Shown here: piece by piece, positions 9,265 through 16,371 of the stretch
How the letters are laid out: each line of letters opens with the position of its first letter
Numbering within the stretch: position 1 is the stretch's first letter
Source: B4-G1 sp964393895
GTDB lineage: Bacteria; Chloroflexota; Anaerolineae; B4-G1
Direction: 5' to 3'
NCBI GenBank assembly: GCA_964393895.1
Contig: CAYMWP010000039.1
Location: 1-31,730 of the forward strand
Length of the DNA stretch: 31,730 nt
Notes under the pieces: generated by a model
Databases searched by the model: none
Told to the model about the DNA's origin: nothing
What the model saw: only the letters and a program-made list of their open reading frames with translations
Made by a program: the position numbers and the translations under genes

Positions 9265-9306
9265 CTGAAAATGTTGCTTTACTACCTTGTTGCAGCAATC
9301 GCTTGA

Positions 9307-9453
9307 CTAGATGGCCTCTATGATCTCACTGAAGATGTCGGCAATGCTCGGGCCTAGCAGCGCCAGAATGACGATCACCACAATGGCTACCAAAACAAGA
9401 ATCAACGCGTACTCAACCAAGCCCTGACCTTCCTCGCGTGGCAAAAACAGCAT
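9307..9453 (-). CDS. Flp/Fap-type pilin
   Basis: This 48-aa protein is the major subunit of a Flp/Tad pilus. Its short leader MLFLPREEGQG precedes LVEYALILVLVAIVVIVILA, the classic hydrophobic pilin helix. The G-x4/5-E-Y region fits cleavage by a TadV/CpaA-type prepilin peptidase after a Gly (GQG). The C-terminus is PSIADIFSEIIEAI. A near-perfect AGGAGGTG ribosome site lies 7 nt upstream of the ATG. The gene has its own sigma70 promoter (9512-9540) and a downstream hairpin, which fits high expression. No prepilin peptidase or TadA ATPase gene is in the window. Confidence 0.92.
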   Translation of the reverse strand: MLFLPREEGQGLVEYALILVLVAIVVIVILALLGPSIADIFSEIIEAI

Positions 9454-9511
9454 CTCTCTCACCTCCTTCTCCGTGAATTTGATTGATAATTAAATGTCCA
9501 ATCTGACTCTC

Positions 9512-9540
9512 ATTATACTAGATTCGTCTTGGCGTGGCAA
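9512..9540 (-). promoter_or_regulatory. Sigma70 promoter of the Flp pilin gene
   Basis: On the minus strand, TTGCCA (9535-9540) and a perfect TATAAT (9512-9517) are separated by 17 nt, 59 nt upstream of the pilin start. The predicted transcript starts near 9505. Confidence 0.75.
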
Positions 9541-9572
9541 TAGGAACTTGGTACCAGTTCACCCCTACAATG

Positions 9573-9591
9573 GGCGGAATGCCATTCCGCC
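9573..9591. repeat. Short perfect hairpin GGCGGAAT/ATTCCGCC
   Basis: An 8-bp perfect stem with a 3-nt loop lies between the histidine kinase stop and the pilin promoter. It has no U-tract on the minus strand, so it is more likely a REP-like palindrome than a terminator. Confidence 0.5.
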
Positions 9592-9639
9592 TTACATTAC
9601 CCCGGTTTATTGAGATGATACTCCAAAACCGCCGATTCG

Positions 9640-10689
9640 TCAGGATATAGGTAGGTCGAAACCCACTTTTGTTCCACGTCCCAAACCGCTATCAAAGTGA
9701 ATCTGCCCGCCCAGCATCTCTACCCGCTCACGCATCGTCGCCAGGCCCAACCGATCCGCATCCGGCGAGTTGAGCATATCGCCAAGTTCAAACCCGCTGC
9801 CATTGTCCTCGACCGACACGCGGATCAGGCTTTCTCCCATATCCAAGCCAATTTGAACGCTGCTGGCACGCCCATACTCGATCGCGTTATTGAGCAATTG
9901 CTGAACGAGGCGGAAAACCGTCACTTCCTTGTGCGATTCTATCCGCCGCTCTTTGCCCGTTATCATCAAATTGGCATTAACCCCACTGTTGTCCGAAAAG
10001 CTATCCACGTAACGACGAAGGGTGGGCATCAGTCCCAAATCATCCAGCATCATAGGTCGCAAGTTCAAGATCAATCCCTTGACCACCTGAAAGGTCGCTG
10101 CCACCGCGCTCTTCAGCTCGGCCAGTTCGGCCCGCGCTCTCTCAGCGTCCATATCAAAAAGCCGCTCGCAAATCTCGGCCTGGAGGATCAGGTTGGTGAG
10201 TGCTTGGGCTGGGCCATCGTGCATCTGTTGGCTAAGTCGCAGCCGTTCCCGCTCCTGAGCTTCGATGATACGGACAACGAGAGGCTGCGCCGATCCCTCT
10301 TCTTCCAAGACAGCAGACTCGTATTCAGCGTGATCTGTGATCTCGAGTGTACTGCTGAGCAAATCAAGATAGCGTGTCAGGTTACGCTGATCACTCTGCA
10401 ACTTTTCCAACTGGCCCCTCATGGTAAAGAGCCGTTGCTGTGTGTCCAAGACGGCCATATACGCTTCTTGAATATCCTCACGGGGCACGGTTTCAAGCGC
10501 CGCTTCGACCTGTCGCAGCCGGTTGGTGGCTTGAGTGTTGCGCTGCGCCAGGCGCTCCACCTCGGAAGTCGTCTGCTGAATTAGCAGATCAATCTCTTTG
10601 AGTTCGCGCTGGATTTGATCGTGATCTCTACTGTACTCTTCCAAGAGTTGCTCAGAAGACATCGCACCAGGTTCAGCCGGAACAGCCAT
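9640..10689 (-). CDS. DegS-like cytoplasmic sensor histidine kinase
   Basis: This 349-aa kinase has no membrane segment. Residues about 10-130 are coiled-coil-like (heptads of Leu, Gln and Glu), as in DegS. A HisKA_3 dimerisation domain follows, with the phospho-acceptor His in LSQQMHDGPAQAL near residue 157. The ATPase domain has its N-box (LLNNAIEYG, about 262), DNGSGF (about 293) and GLATMRERVEMLGG (about 320). It should phosphorylate the response regulator encoded 35 nt upstream. The start ATG has AGGAG. The signal sensed is unknown. Position beside the pilin gene suggests control of surface structures. Confidence 0.9.
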   Translation of the reverse strand: MAVPAEPGAMSSEQLLEEYSRDHDQIQRELKEIDLLIQQTTSEVERLAQRNTQATNRLRQVEAALETVPREDIQEAYMAVLDTQQRLFTMRGQLEKLQSDQRNLTRYLDLLSSTLEITDHAEYESAVLEEEGSAQPLVVRIIEAQERERLRLSQQMHDGPAQALTNLILQAEICERLFDMDAERARAELAELKSAVAATFQVVKGLILNLRPMMLDDLGLMPTLRRYVDSFSDNSGVNANLMITGKERRIESHKEVTVFRLVQQLLNNAIEYGRASSVQIGLDMGESLIRVSVEDNGSGFELGDMLNSPDADRLGLATMRERVEMLGGQIHFDSGLGRGTKVGFDLPIS

Positions 10690-10724
10690 TGATTCGCTCC
10701 TAGTTACAGTATAAAAGGTTGTTT

Positions 10725-11423
10725 CTAGTCCTCGCGCAAAGGCACCCAGCCATGCCGGAGGGCATAGACAGTCGCCTGGGTTCGATCCGCCACTCCCAAT
10801 TTACTCAAAATGGCGGTCATGTGATTTTTGACCGTCTGGTGACTGATGCCCAGGTAATAGGCGACTTCTTTATTGCTCATACCACGGACGACGAGCTCCA
10901 GGATTTCCATCTCGCGCGGGGAGAGCGGGGATAGAAAGCGCGCCTCCCTATCAATCTCTCCACTGCCAAAGCGGCGAAACTCCTCTAGCAACCAGTCGTC
11001 AATGCCATCCTCATCCATGGCCTTACCGTCAACCACGTATTGCCCCTGGCTAACGTGCCGAATGACGTCCACAAGTTTCTCGGGGCTGACGTCCTTGGCG
11101 TGGTAAGCGGACGCACCAGCCCGGATAGCATGATAGATCTGCTCTTTATCATCATAGGCAGTAAGCATGATGATGTTAACTTGGGGACAAAGTCTCTTGA
11201 GTTCGCGAGTGGCCTGTAGGCCATTGATGGTTGGCAGGTTGATGTCCATCATCACCACGTCTGGGAGCAGCTCCTGCACCAATTTAACCGCTTCGTCGCC
11301 ATCGGACGCTTCTCCCACGATGGATAGATCCTCGTGCGTAGCCAGGATGTTCCGTAATCCTTGACGGAAAACGGGGTGATCGTCTACGATCACCACTTCG
11401 ATTTTGCCCATACTACCCCCCAT
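10725..11423 (-). CDS. NarL/FixJ-type response regulator
   Basis: The 232-aa protein has a receiver domain (about 8-125) with acidic pocket VDDHP, phospho-acceptor Asp60 in MMDINLP, and the conserved Lys in YHAKD. A LuxR-type HTH (about 164-226) contains LSPREMEILELVVRGMSNKE and the recognition helix SHQTVKNHMTAIL. It is the DNA-binding partner of the downstream DegS-like kinase, and the order RR-HK is a two-gene operon. The first ATG (11423) has AGGAG 8 nt upstream. An internal ATG 12 nt later also has a G-rich site, so the first four residues are uncertain. Confidence 0.92.
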   Translation of the reverse strand: MGGSMGKIEVVIVDDHPVFRQGLRNILATHEDLSIVGEASDGDEAVKLVQELLPDVVMMDINLPTINGLQATRELKRLCPQVNIIMLTAYDDKEQIYHAIRAGASAYHAKDVSPEKLVDVIRHVSQGQYVVDGKAMDEDGIDDWLLEEFRRFGSGEIDREARFLSPLSPREMEILELVVRGMSNKEVAYYLGISHQTVKNHMTAILSKLGVADRTQATVYALRHGWVPLRED

Positions 11424-11443
11424 TGGTTGCGCTCCTGCTCATA

Positions 11444-11452
11444 AGTATACCA
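11444..11452 (-). promoter_or_regulatory. Extended -10 promoter of the response regulator operon
   Basis: On the minus strand TATACT (11444-11449) is preceded by TGG (11450-11452), an extended -10. A weak -35 (TTGCGC) can be placed 18 nt further upstream. It lies just before the ribosome site of the response regulator. Confidence 0.5.
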
Positions 11453-11510
11453 CACAACGGGCAAGAAGCGCAACTGGCACATCCCACCGGATGGAGGTCA
11501 CGCACCAAGC

Positions 11511-14500
11511 CTAGCCCATCCGCATGACCAATGGCAACCACACTAAACACATCCGCACGACCGACTCTCGGCGCGTGATCGGCCCCAGCGCGCTCCCCGC
11601 GATCTCGGCCGTGTTGGTCAACGGCACGCCGAGGGGCGTAGCCGGCGCGGGTGAAAGTGTGTACGTCACGCGCGCGGCAGCTCCCGCTTCCACCACCCCA
11701 CTCCACCGAATCTGACCACATACGTAGGCCGGCGCGGGACCGGAGGAAGCCGCCAGCGTCTCTGTCAGCACGACCATCTCTGCCGGAGGGGTATCGGTCA
11801 ACACAGCCGTGACCGAGAGAGTGCCGGTGTTGCTGATGAAAACGGTGTACTCGACAACCTGGTTGGGCGCCGGCTGCTGCGGCACAGCGGATTTGCGCGA
11901 GGCGACCAGCACCGGGGCCGGCTCAGTCAGCACGGTGGTGAACGCCTGCCCCCACTCCTGAGCGCCGTAGGGTTCCTGATTGCCAAAGGTATCGCGGGCG
12001 CGGGAGCGGAAAAAGTAGGTGTGGCCGTGAACGCCGCCATAGAACGTGCCAGACGTGGCAAGCGTACCGGTCCGCCAGTCGGTCCAGACACCCTCGTAGC
12101 CATCGCGCACCTGCACGTCGTAGGCGGCGACCTCTGACCAGGCATCCTGCCCGGACCAGGTGACGGTGAAGCTGGTCGTCGCCACCCATGGTGGTAGCGG
12201 CCCGACCGACGATGCTGGCGGCAGGCAATCCTGAAAATTGACCGCCGCCAACAGGTTCTCATCACCATCCGCATAGACGAATGCCACGTCCTCCAGCGGG
12301 CGTCCTCCCGTCGCCGCCGCTCCAACGAAGGGGGCGCCGGGGGCAATGGCCGGCAAATCCCAACGAGCCATCTCGCCGCAGTTGCCCCGATCCCAAACGT
12401 AGAGTGTGCTCGCGCCGGCGGCGCGGGGCACGGTCGAATGTACACCGACGTGGAAGCTGTCACCGCTTTCGCGCACACCCAGCGCGGCCTCGGCCGTCGC
12501 CCCGCTCAGTTGGCCCACATCGCTCAAAGGGTACCAGTACTCGGCCCATTCCAGCGCCTGCCCAGACGTGATCGTCGCCGTGTCCCAAAAAGTCGGCGCG
12601 ACGCCGCCGTGTAGTTCGACGTAGGTGGAGCCGTCGTCGGTCCAGTTGTCCCAACCGATCGGATTCGCCCAGCCAAAGCCGAACCCTTTGCTGCCACGGG
12701 CCACGCCGGAGGGAAAGACCCGCGCCACCCCCTCGTCTGCCGCAGTGTCGTAGACGCCGGCAAAATCACCCTGGGCAGCAGGCCGCTCGAAGAACCCGAG
12801 CCAATGGTTCCAGTTGCCCAGGCGGGAATAGTCAGTGCCAGTATGCACGGGCCAGTCCAGCACGTCATACTCGTCGAAATCGCCGCTAGAGTGCACTGTC
12901 ACCTGGCCGGCCTCAAAGGCAAAGTGCAGGTCCTCGCTAACAGTGTTGGCCGCGCCGGGGGTGAGCGGCTCACCAGGGGTGAGCGGCTCACCAGGGGTGA
13001 GCATGGCGTTGGTCCAATACTTGTAGTCAACGTCGCTCCCGGTGGGGTTCTCGATGCGCGGCGTAACCGCCAGGTAGCCCCGGTCCGCGGGCAGGTACAG
13101 CGTGATGGCGGCGCGAATGCGCTCCGTCGCGGTCGTATCGCGCAGTGTGACGGTGACGCCGTCCGTCGCAGCGACGATCTGATAGCTCCACGGCTCGCCC
13201 CACTCGTAGCCGTGCTCCTCCACTGGCAGACCCCACTCGATGCCGCCGACCGCCAGCCACCAGCCCTGCTCCGGCGGCCCCCAGTGGGTAGGCTTGATCA
13301 CCGGGTTCTGGTACAGCTCGTTGTGACCAGTGGGCTTAAAGATCATCTGGTAGACGCGCCCGCCCAGCTCGGGCAGCAAGGTCACCTGCAAGTAGTCATT
13401 CTCCAATACCAGCGCCGTGTAGTCCTGCAAAGAAGGCGCGGGATTAGAATCCTCGTAGGCATCCCAGTCCAGGGAGCGATAGGTGATGTTGTAATCCAGG
13501 TCTGTGCGGTCGTGTAGAAAGCCGGCGTATGGATAAGTAGAGATAGAGATGGTAGCAGTCTGAATCGAGGCAGCGCCCGGCGCCGGCGCCTCTATCACCT
13601 CGACCACGCGGCTATCCTCGGCATCGTTGAGCGCATAGTCGTAGGCCACACCACGCAGGGCGACGGACTGACCGCGATACGCACTCAAGTCGAGCGTGGC
13701 CTGGTAGGGCGGCGAGGTGACGACGGCCTGCAACTCGTCGTCGGCGTAGAACTCGACTTTGGAAACAGCATCGTTATCCGACGCGGTGGCCCATACGATG
13801 GCCTCGCCGGTGACCACGCTTCCCGTACTCGGGGTTTCGATGGCAATCGTCGGCGCGCTGGCGTCGGCGCGCTGGGCTTGAACATCGCCGTAGGGGGCTG
13901 GAAAATCCCGTCGCACCTGGTCGACGCGCAGCCCCCCGACCGTGATGAGACCCACGTCTGCGGTACCCAACCCGGCTCCGGCTGCCCAATTAAGGTGAGG
14001 GATGGTGGCAGGGTCGTACCCCATCACCAGCGCGCCCAGCGTATCAACGGCGACCGGGTCGCTTCCAGCCAGGATCAAGCCCAGTGGAGGATCGGCGATG
14101 GTATGCCCAAACTGACCATCAATCACGCCCCGTAGACCGTCGAGCACGACGAAATCGAGCGGGCGGGCCAAGTTGAGATCAACAATATGCCGGCCCAGGT
14201 CGTCTGGATCGTGGGACAGAGCGCCCTTCCAGCAATAGTCGCCGGGCGTGTGATAGATGTCGAGCGGGGCAAGGCCGAATTGATTCTTGAGCGCCAGTGT
14301 GACCCCGGTGTGGGTGTGATTCTTGAGCACCGGTACGGATATGAGCACGTCGGCGTCGAGGATCGCTCTGGGCAACCAGTAGCTGCTCCAAATGAGACCA
14401 TTCTGCAAACGGACCTCTCGCACCAGGTGGGGATCGTGCTGGTCGAGTCCACCGGCGTCGTTGAGATCAATCAGGGGGACGTGAGTAACATCATCCACCA

Positions 14501-14948
14501 TATCTCGATCGGCGTCGTAACCACACTCGTGAAAGCACTTGGGGGTCGGCCTCCGGTCTTTGCATCCTCCCGTGCGCGAAGCCGATCCTTCGGCGATGAC
14601 GACCTGTCCGGCGCCCGCCTCCTGGGCCAATCTGACGACGGCCCTGGTCACTCGCGGATCAGTGGTGATCCCTCTCTCGGCGTCGGCGTCTTCGACCAAG
14701 TTGGGTTTGACCACTACACTGTCGCCTGGTTCAATGACATTCTCCAGACCGCCCGCCAGCGCCACCGCCTGGCGCACGAGCGCCTCGACCTCTGCGTCCG
14801 AAACGGGCGAACCGGTCGCCTGCACGATGGCCACCTCGGCGGCCCCGCCGGCTGGGTTGGAATAGGCCACTCGACGCTGTAACGCGCTCACGCCACCCAG
14901 CAGCGCCAGCAACCCTATCAACAGGATCAATTTCCACCGTCTTTTCAT
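11511..14948 (-). CDS. Secreted DUF362/DUF5107-like multidomain protein
   Basis: This is a 1145-aa exported protein of unknown activity. A signal peptide or membrane anchor (about 1-25) leads to a DUF362 domain (about 40-340; VVVKPNLVEDADAERGITTDP, PVLKNHTHTG, LALKNQFGL, DPVAVDTLGALVMGYDP). An Ig-like domain follows (about 363-446; SKVEFYADDELQ). Next is a galactose-mutarotase/DUF5107-like region (about 476-840; VLENDYLQVTLLPELGGRV, QGWWLAVGGIEWGLPVEEHG). A fibronectin-like module (about 914-986), a DUF11-like module (about 1029-1119) and the tag CLVWLPLVMRMG complete it. An 18-bp tandem repeat encodes LTPGEP copies (12955-13002). I chose the ATG at 14948 for its GGAGGG site. The open frame reaches a GTG at 14981. 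It follows the permease gene by 39 nt. Confidence 0.75.
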   Translation of the reverse strand: MKRRWKLILLIGLLALLGGVSALQRRVAYSNPAGGAAEVAIVQATGSPVSDAEVEALVRQAVALAGGLENVIEPGDSVVVKPNLVEDADAERGITTDPRVTRAVVRLAQEAGAGQVVIAEGSASRTGGCKDRRPTPKCFHECGYDADRDMVDDVTHVPLIDLNDAGGLDQHDPHLVREVRLQNGLIWSSYWLPRAILDADVLISVPVLKNHTHTGVTLALKNQFGLAPLDIYHTPGDYCWKGALSHDPDDLGRHIVDLNLARPLDFVVLDGLRGVIDGQFGHTIADPPLGLILAGSDPVAVDTLGALVMGYDPATIPHLNWAAGAGLGTADVGLITVGGLRVDQVRRDFPAPYGDVQAQRADASAPTIAIETPSTGSVVTGEAIVWATASDNDAVSKVEFYADDELQAVVTSPPYQATLDLSAYRGQSVALRGVAYDYALNDAEDSRVVEVIEAPAPGAASIQTATISISTYPYAGFLHDRTDLDYNITYRSLDWDAYEDSNPAPSLQDYTALVLENDYLQVTLLPELGGRVYQMIFKPTGHNELYQNPVIKPTHWGPPEQGWWLAVGGIEWGLPVEEHGYEWGEPWSYQIVAATDGVTVTLRDTTATERIRAAITLYLPADRGYLAVTPRIENPTGSDVDYKYWTNAMLTPGEPLTPGEPLTPGAANTVSEDLHFAFEAGQVTVHSSGDFDEYDVLDWPVHTGTDYSRLGNWNHWLGFFERPAAQGDFAGVYDTAADEGVARVFPSGVARGSKGFGFGWANPIGWDNWTDDGSTYVELHGGVAPTFWDTATITSGQALEWAEYWYPLSDVGQLSGATAEAALGVRESGDSFHVGVHSTVPRAAGASTLYVWDRGNCGEMARWDLPAIAPGAPFVGAAATGGRPLEDVAFVYADGDENLLAAVNFQDCLPPASSVGPLPPWVATTSFTVTWSGQDAWSEVAAYDVQVRDGYEGVWTDWRTGTLATSGTFYGGVHGHTYFFRSRARDTFGNQEPYGAQEWGQAFTTVLTEPAPVLVASRKSAVPQQPAPNQVVEYTVFISNTGTLSVTAVLTDTPPAEMVVLTETLAASSGPAPAYVCGQIRWSGVVEAGAAARVTYTLSPAPATPLGVPLTNTAEIAGSALGPITRRESVVRMCLVWLPLVMRMG
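12955..13002. repeat. 18-bp tandem repeat, about 2.6 copies
   Basis: Copies at 12955-12972 (one mismatch), 12973-12990 and a partial at 12991-13002 encode repeated LTPGEP on the minus strand. The unit length keeps the frame, so copy-number change would only lengthen a loop in the DUF5107-like region. Confidence 0.8.
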
Positions 14949-14987
14949 TCCACACCCTCCAATCTCCCAGGTGCGACGCACCTTGGG

Positions 14988-15869
14988 TCAAATAGGCATC
15001 ATCAGGTTGAGCACGATTCCCACCAGCGCCGCCCCCACGACGACGTAGGCCGCATAAGCGACCAGCGCTCGCCGATTGAGCAGCGCGCCCAACGCCGCCA
15101 GCGACGTCAGCCGCGTGGCCGGGCCGGCCAGGAAAAAGGCGAGCGCCGCGCCAGGGCTCATCCCCTGGGCCAACAATCCAGCGACGACGGGCACCGCTCC
15201 GCCACCACAGGAATAGAGCGGAACGCCCAGGAGGCCAGCCAGCAGCACGCCGTACCAACGACCAGCGCCCAGGAGCGATGCCGTCCACGCCGGCGGGATC
15301 AGCATTTGGAGCAGCGCCGCCAGGATCACGCCCACGACAAAGTAAAGGCCCACCGTTTCGGTGAGGCGAAGGAGGGTATGAGAGTGTGGGGATGTGGGTT
15401 TGGGAGAGGACAACGAGAGCGCCTTTGCGTTCAGCAAGGTCCCTGGTCTCAATTTCTGGGCCAACAGTCCCACCGGCAGGCTGAGCAGCAATACCCCAAC
15501 CACCTGCGCCAGCGCCAGGGGCAATCCCAGACCAGCGGCCATCAAGATGAACAACTGGGGGTTGAGAAGGGAGGAAGCGACCAGAAAAGCGAGCGCCGGC
15601 CCGGGCGACGCGCCGCTGCGCAATAGTTCCACCAGCACTGGTACTGTGCCATAGGTACAGAGCGGCGAGACCCCACCCAGGCAAGCGGCTCCCAGCACGG
15701 TCGCCGGCCCATTGTGATTCAGCCAATGTATCCCGCGATGAGGCAAGTCCAACCGGCCCAGCAGCACCGCCAGCAATATGCCGCTGACCACGTAGGGGCC
15801 CAGTTGAAGCACCTGTGACCAGGCCAGCATGGCTGCCAGGATCAAGCGCGAGGTCAAGTTAGCGGGCAT
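14988..15869 (-). CDS. ArsP_1/DUF318-type permease
   Basis: This is a 293-aa integral membrane protein with about eight hydrophobic segments. It has two related halves, each with the family hallmark: PLCTYGTVPVLVEL...LAFLVASSLLNPQLF and PLYSCGGGAVPVVAGL...ALAFFLAGPATR. These Cys-containing loops are typical of COG0701 permeases, among which ArsP exports trivalent organoarsenicals. The substrate here cannot be told from sequence. Ribosome site GGGGGAG precedes the ATG. It is the first gene of a two-gene run with the DUF362 protein. No arsR or other arsenic genes are in the window. Confidence 0.85.
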   Translation of the reverse strand: MPANLTSRLILAAMLAWSQVLQLGPYVVSGILLAVLLGRLDLPHRGIHWLNHNGPATVLGAACLGGVSPLCTYGTVPVLVELLRSGASPGPALAFLVASSLLNPQLFILMAAGLGLPLALAQVVGVLLLSLPVGLLAQKLRPGTLLNAKALSLSSPKPTSPHSHTLLRLTETVGLYFVVGVILAALLQMLIPPAWTASLLGAGRWYGVLLAGLLGVPLYSCGGGAVPVVAGLLAQGMSPGAALAFFLAGPATRLTSLAALGALLNRRALVAYAAYVVVGAALVGIVLNLMMPI

Positions 15870-15935
15870 GCGCTCCCCCCCCTTCCGAAATCAAGCCAGA
15901 CCATATCCGGGCGTCGGCAGCGCCGAGTTGCTCCT

Positions 15936-15944
15936 ATGATACCA
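15936..15944 (-). promoter_or_regulatory. Possible extended -10 promoter of the permease operon
   Basis: On the minus strand TATCAT (15936-15941) follows TGG (15942-15944), about 65 nt upstream of the permease ATG. I could not place a -35 box, so this is tentative. Confidence 0.35.
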
Positions 15945-16096
15945 CAGGGATTACGGAAGGAGGGTTACAGTTCGGTTACGGGGACAGGCGGCGACAAGTC
16001 TCGCTCGTGAACGAGGGTCATTTCGATTGTGATAGCGGTAGAGATTGTGGCAAGTACAGATATAGTGGCCGTTATCACCGTCGAAGGGGATGGCTT

Positions 16097-16138
16097 CAGC
16101 AATTCCCGCTGACTTTTCACCCATAACGGGAATTGCTG
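16097..16138. mobile_element. 42-bp miniature palindromic element with 9-bp target duplication
   Basis: A perfect 12-bp inverted repeat (CAGCAATTCCCG at 16097-16108, CGGGAATTGCTG at 16127-16138) encloses 18 nt. It is flanked by perfect 9-bp direct repeats GGATGGCTT (16088-16096 and 16139-16147). These ends match those of the 120-bp element at 27387-27506. It encodes nothing, so it must have been moved in trans or is a deletion derivative of a larger element. Confidence 0.85.
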
Positions 16139-16371
16139 GGATGGCTTTGATCAGTCGAGACCAGAAGAAGACGTCGTCCATACCCCGTACCGGTTGAACG
16201 AGTAATCCTCCCCCTACGTGCGCCGAGACGAGGATATCTGGCCGGGCTTTTTGCTTTGGTTCACTGCTCAAAATGAAGGAGGAAAACACGTGTCTGACAA
16301 GTATAAAAGATCTGTCACCGCTCCATAGTTGATTTCAGGCCGACCAAATTTGCCAGACACCAGTTCATCAA

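Larger units (their letters stand above)
8867..9306. other. Intergenic region between Flp pilin and the TadE operon
   Basis: This 440-nt stretch has no supported gene. It holds the inverted-repeat element at 8916-9056 and the pilin terminator at 9237-9264. The part between them (9057-9236) has a plus-strand TTGACA at 9189-9194 but no convincing partner. I see no clear minus-strand promoter for the operon that starts at 8866. Confidence 0.6.
15870..16371. other. Intergenic region with a 42-bp mobile palindrome
   Basis: About 500 nt lie between the permease start and the stop of the fused permease-cyclase gene. A minus-strand open frame (16289-15951, 112 codons) resembles no family I recognise. 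It has no ribosome site and contains the palindrome at 16097-16138, so I do not call it a gene. An extended -10 for the permease is at 15936-15941. The remainder shows nothing identifiable. Confidence 0.5.
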
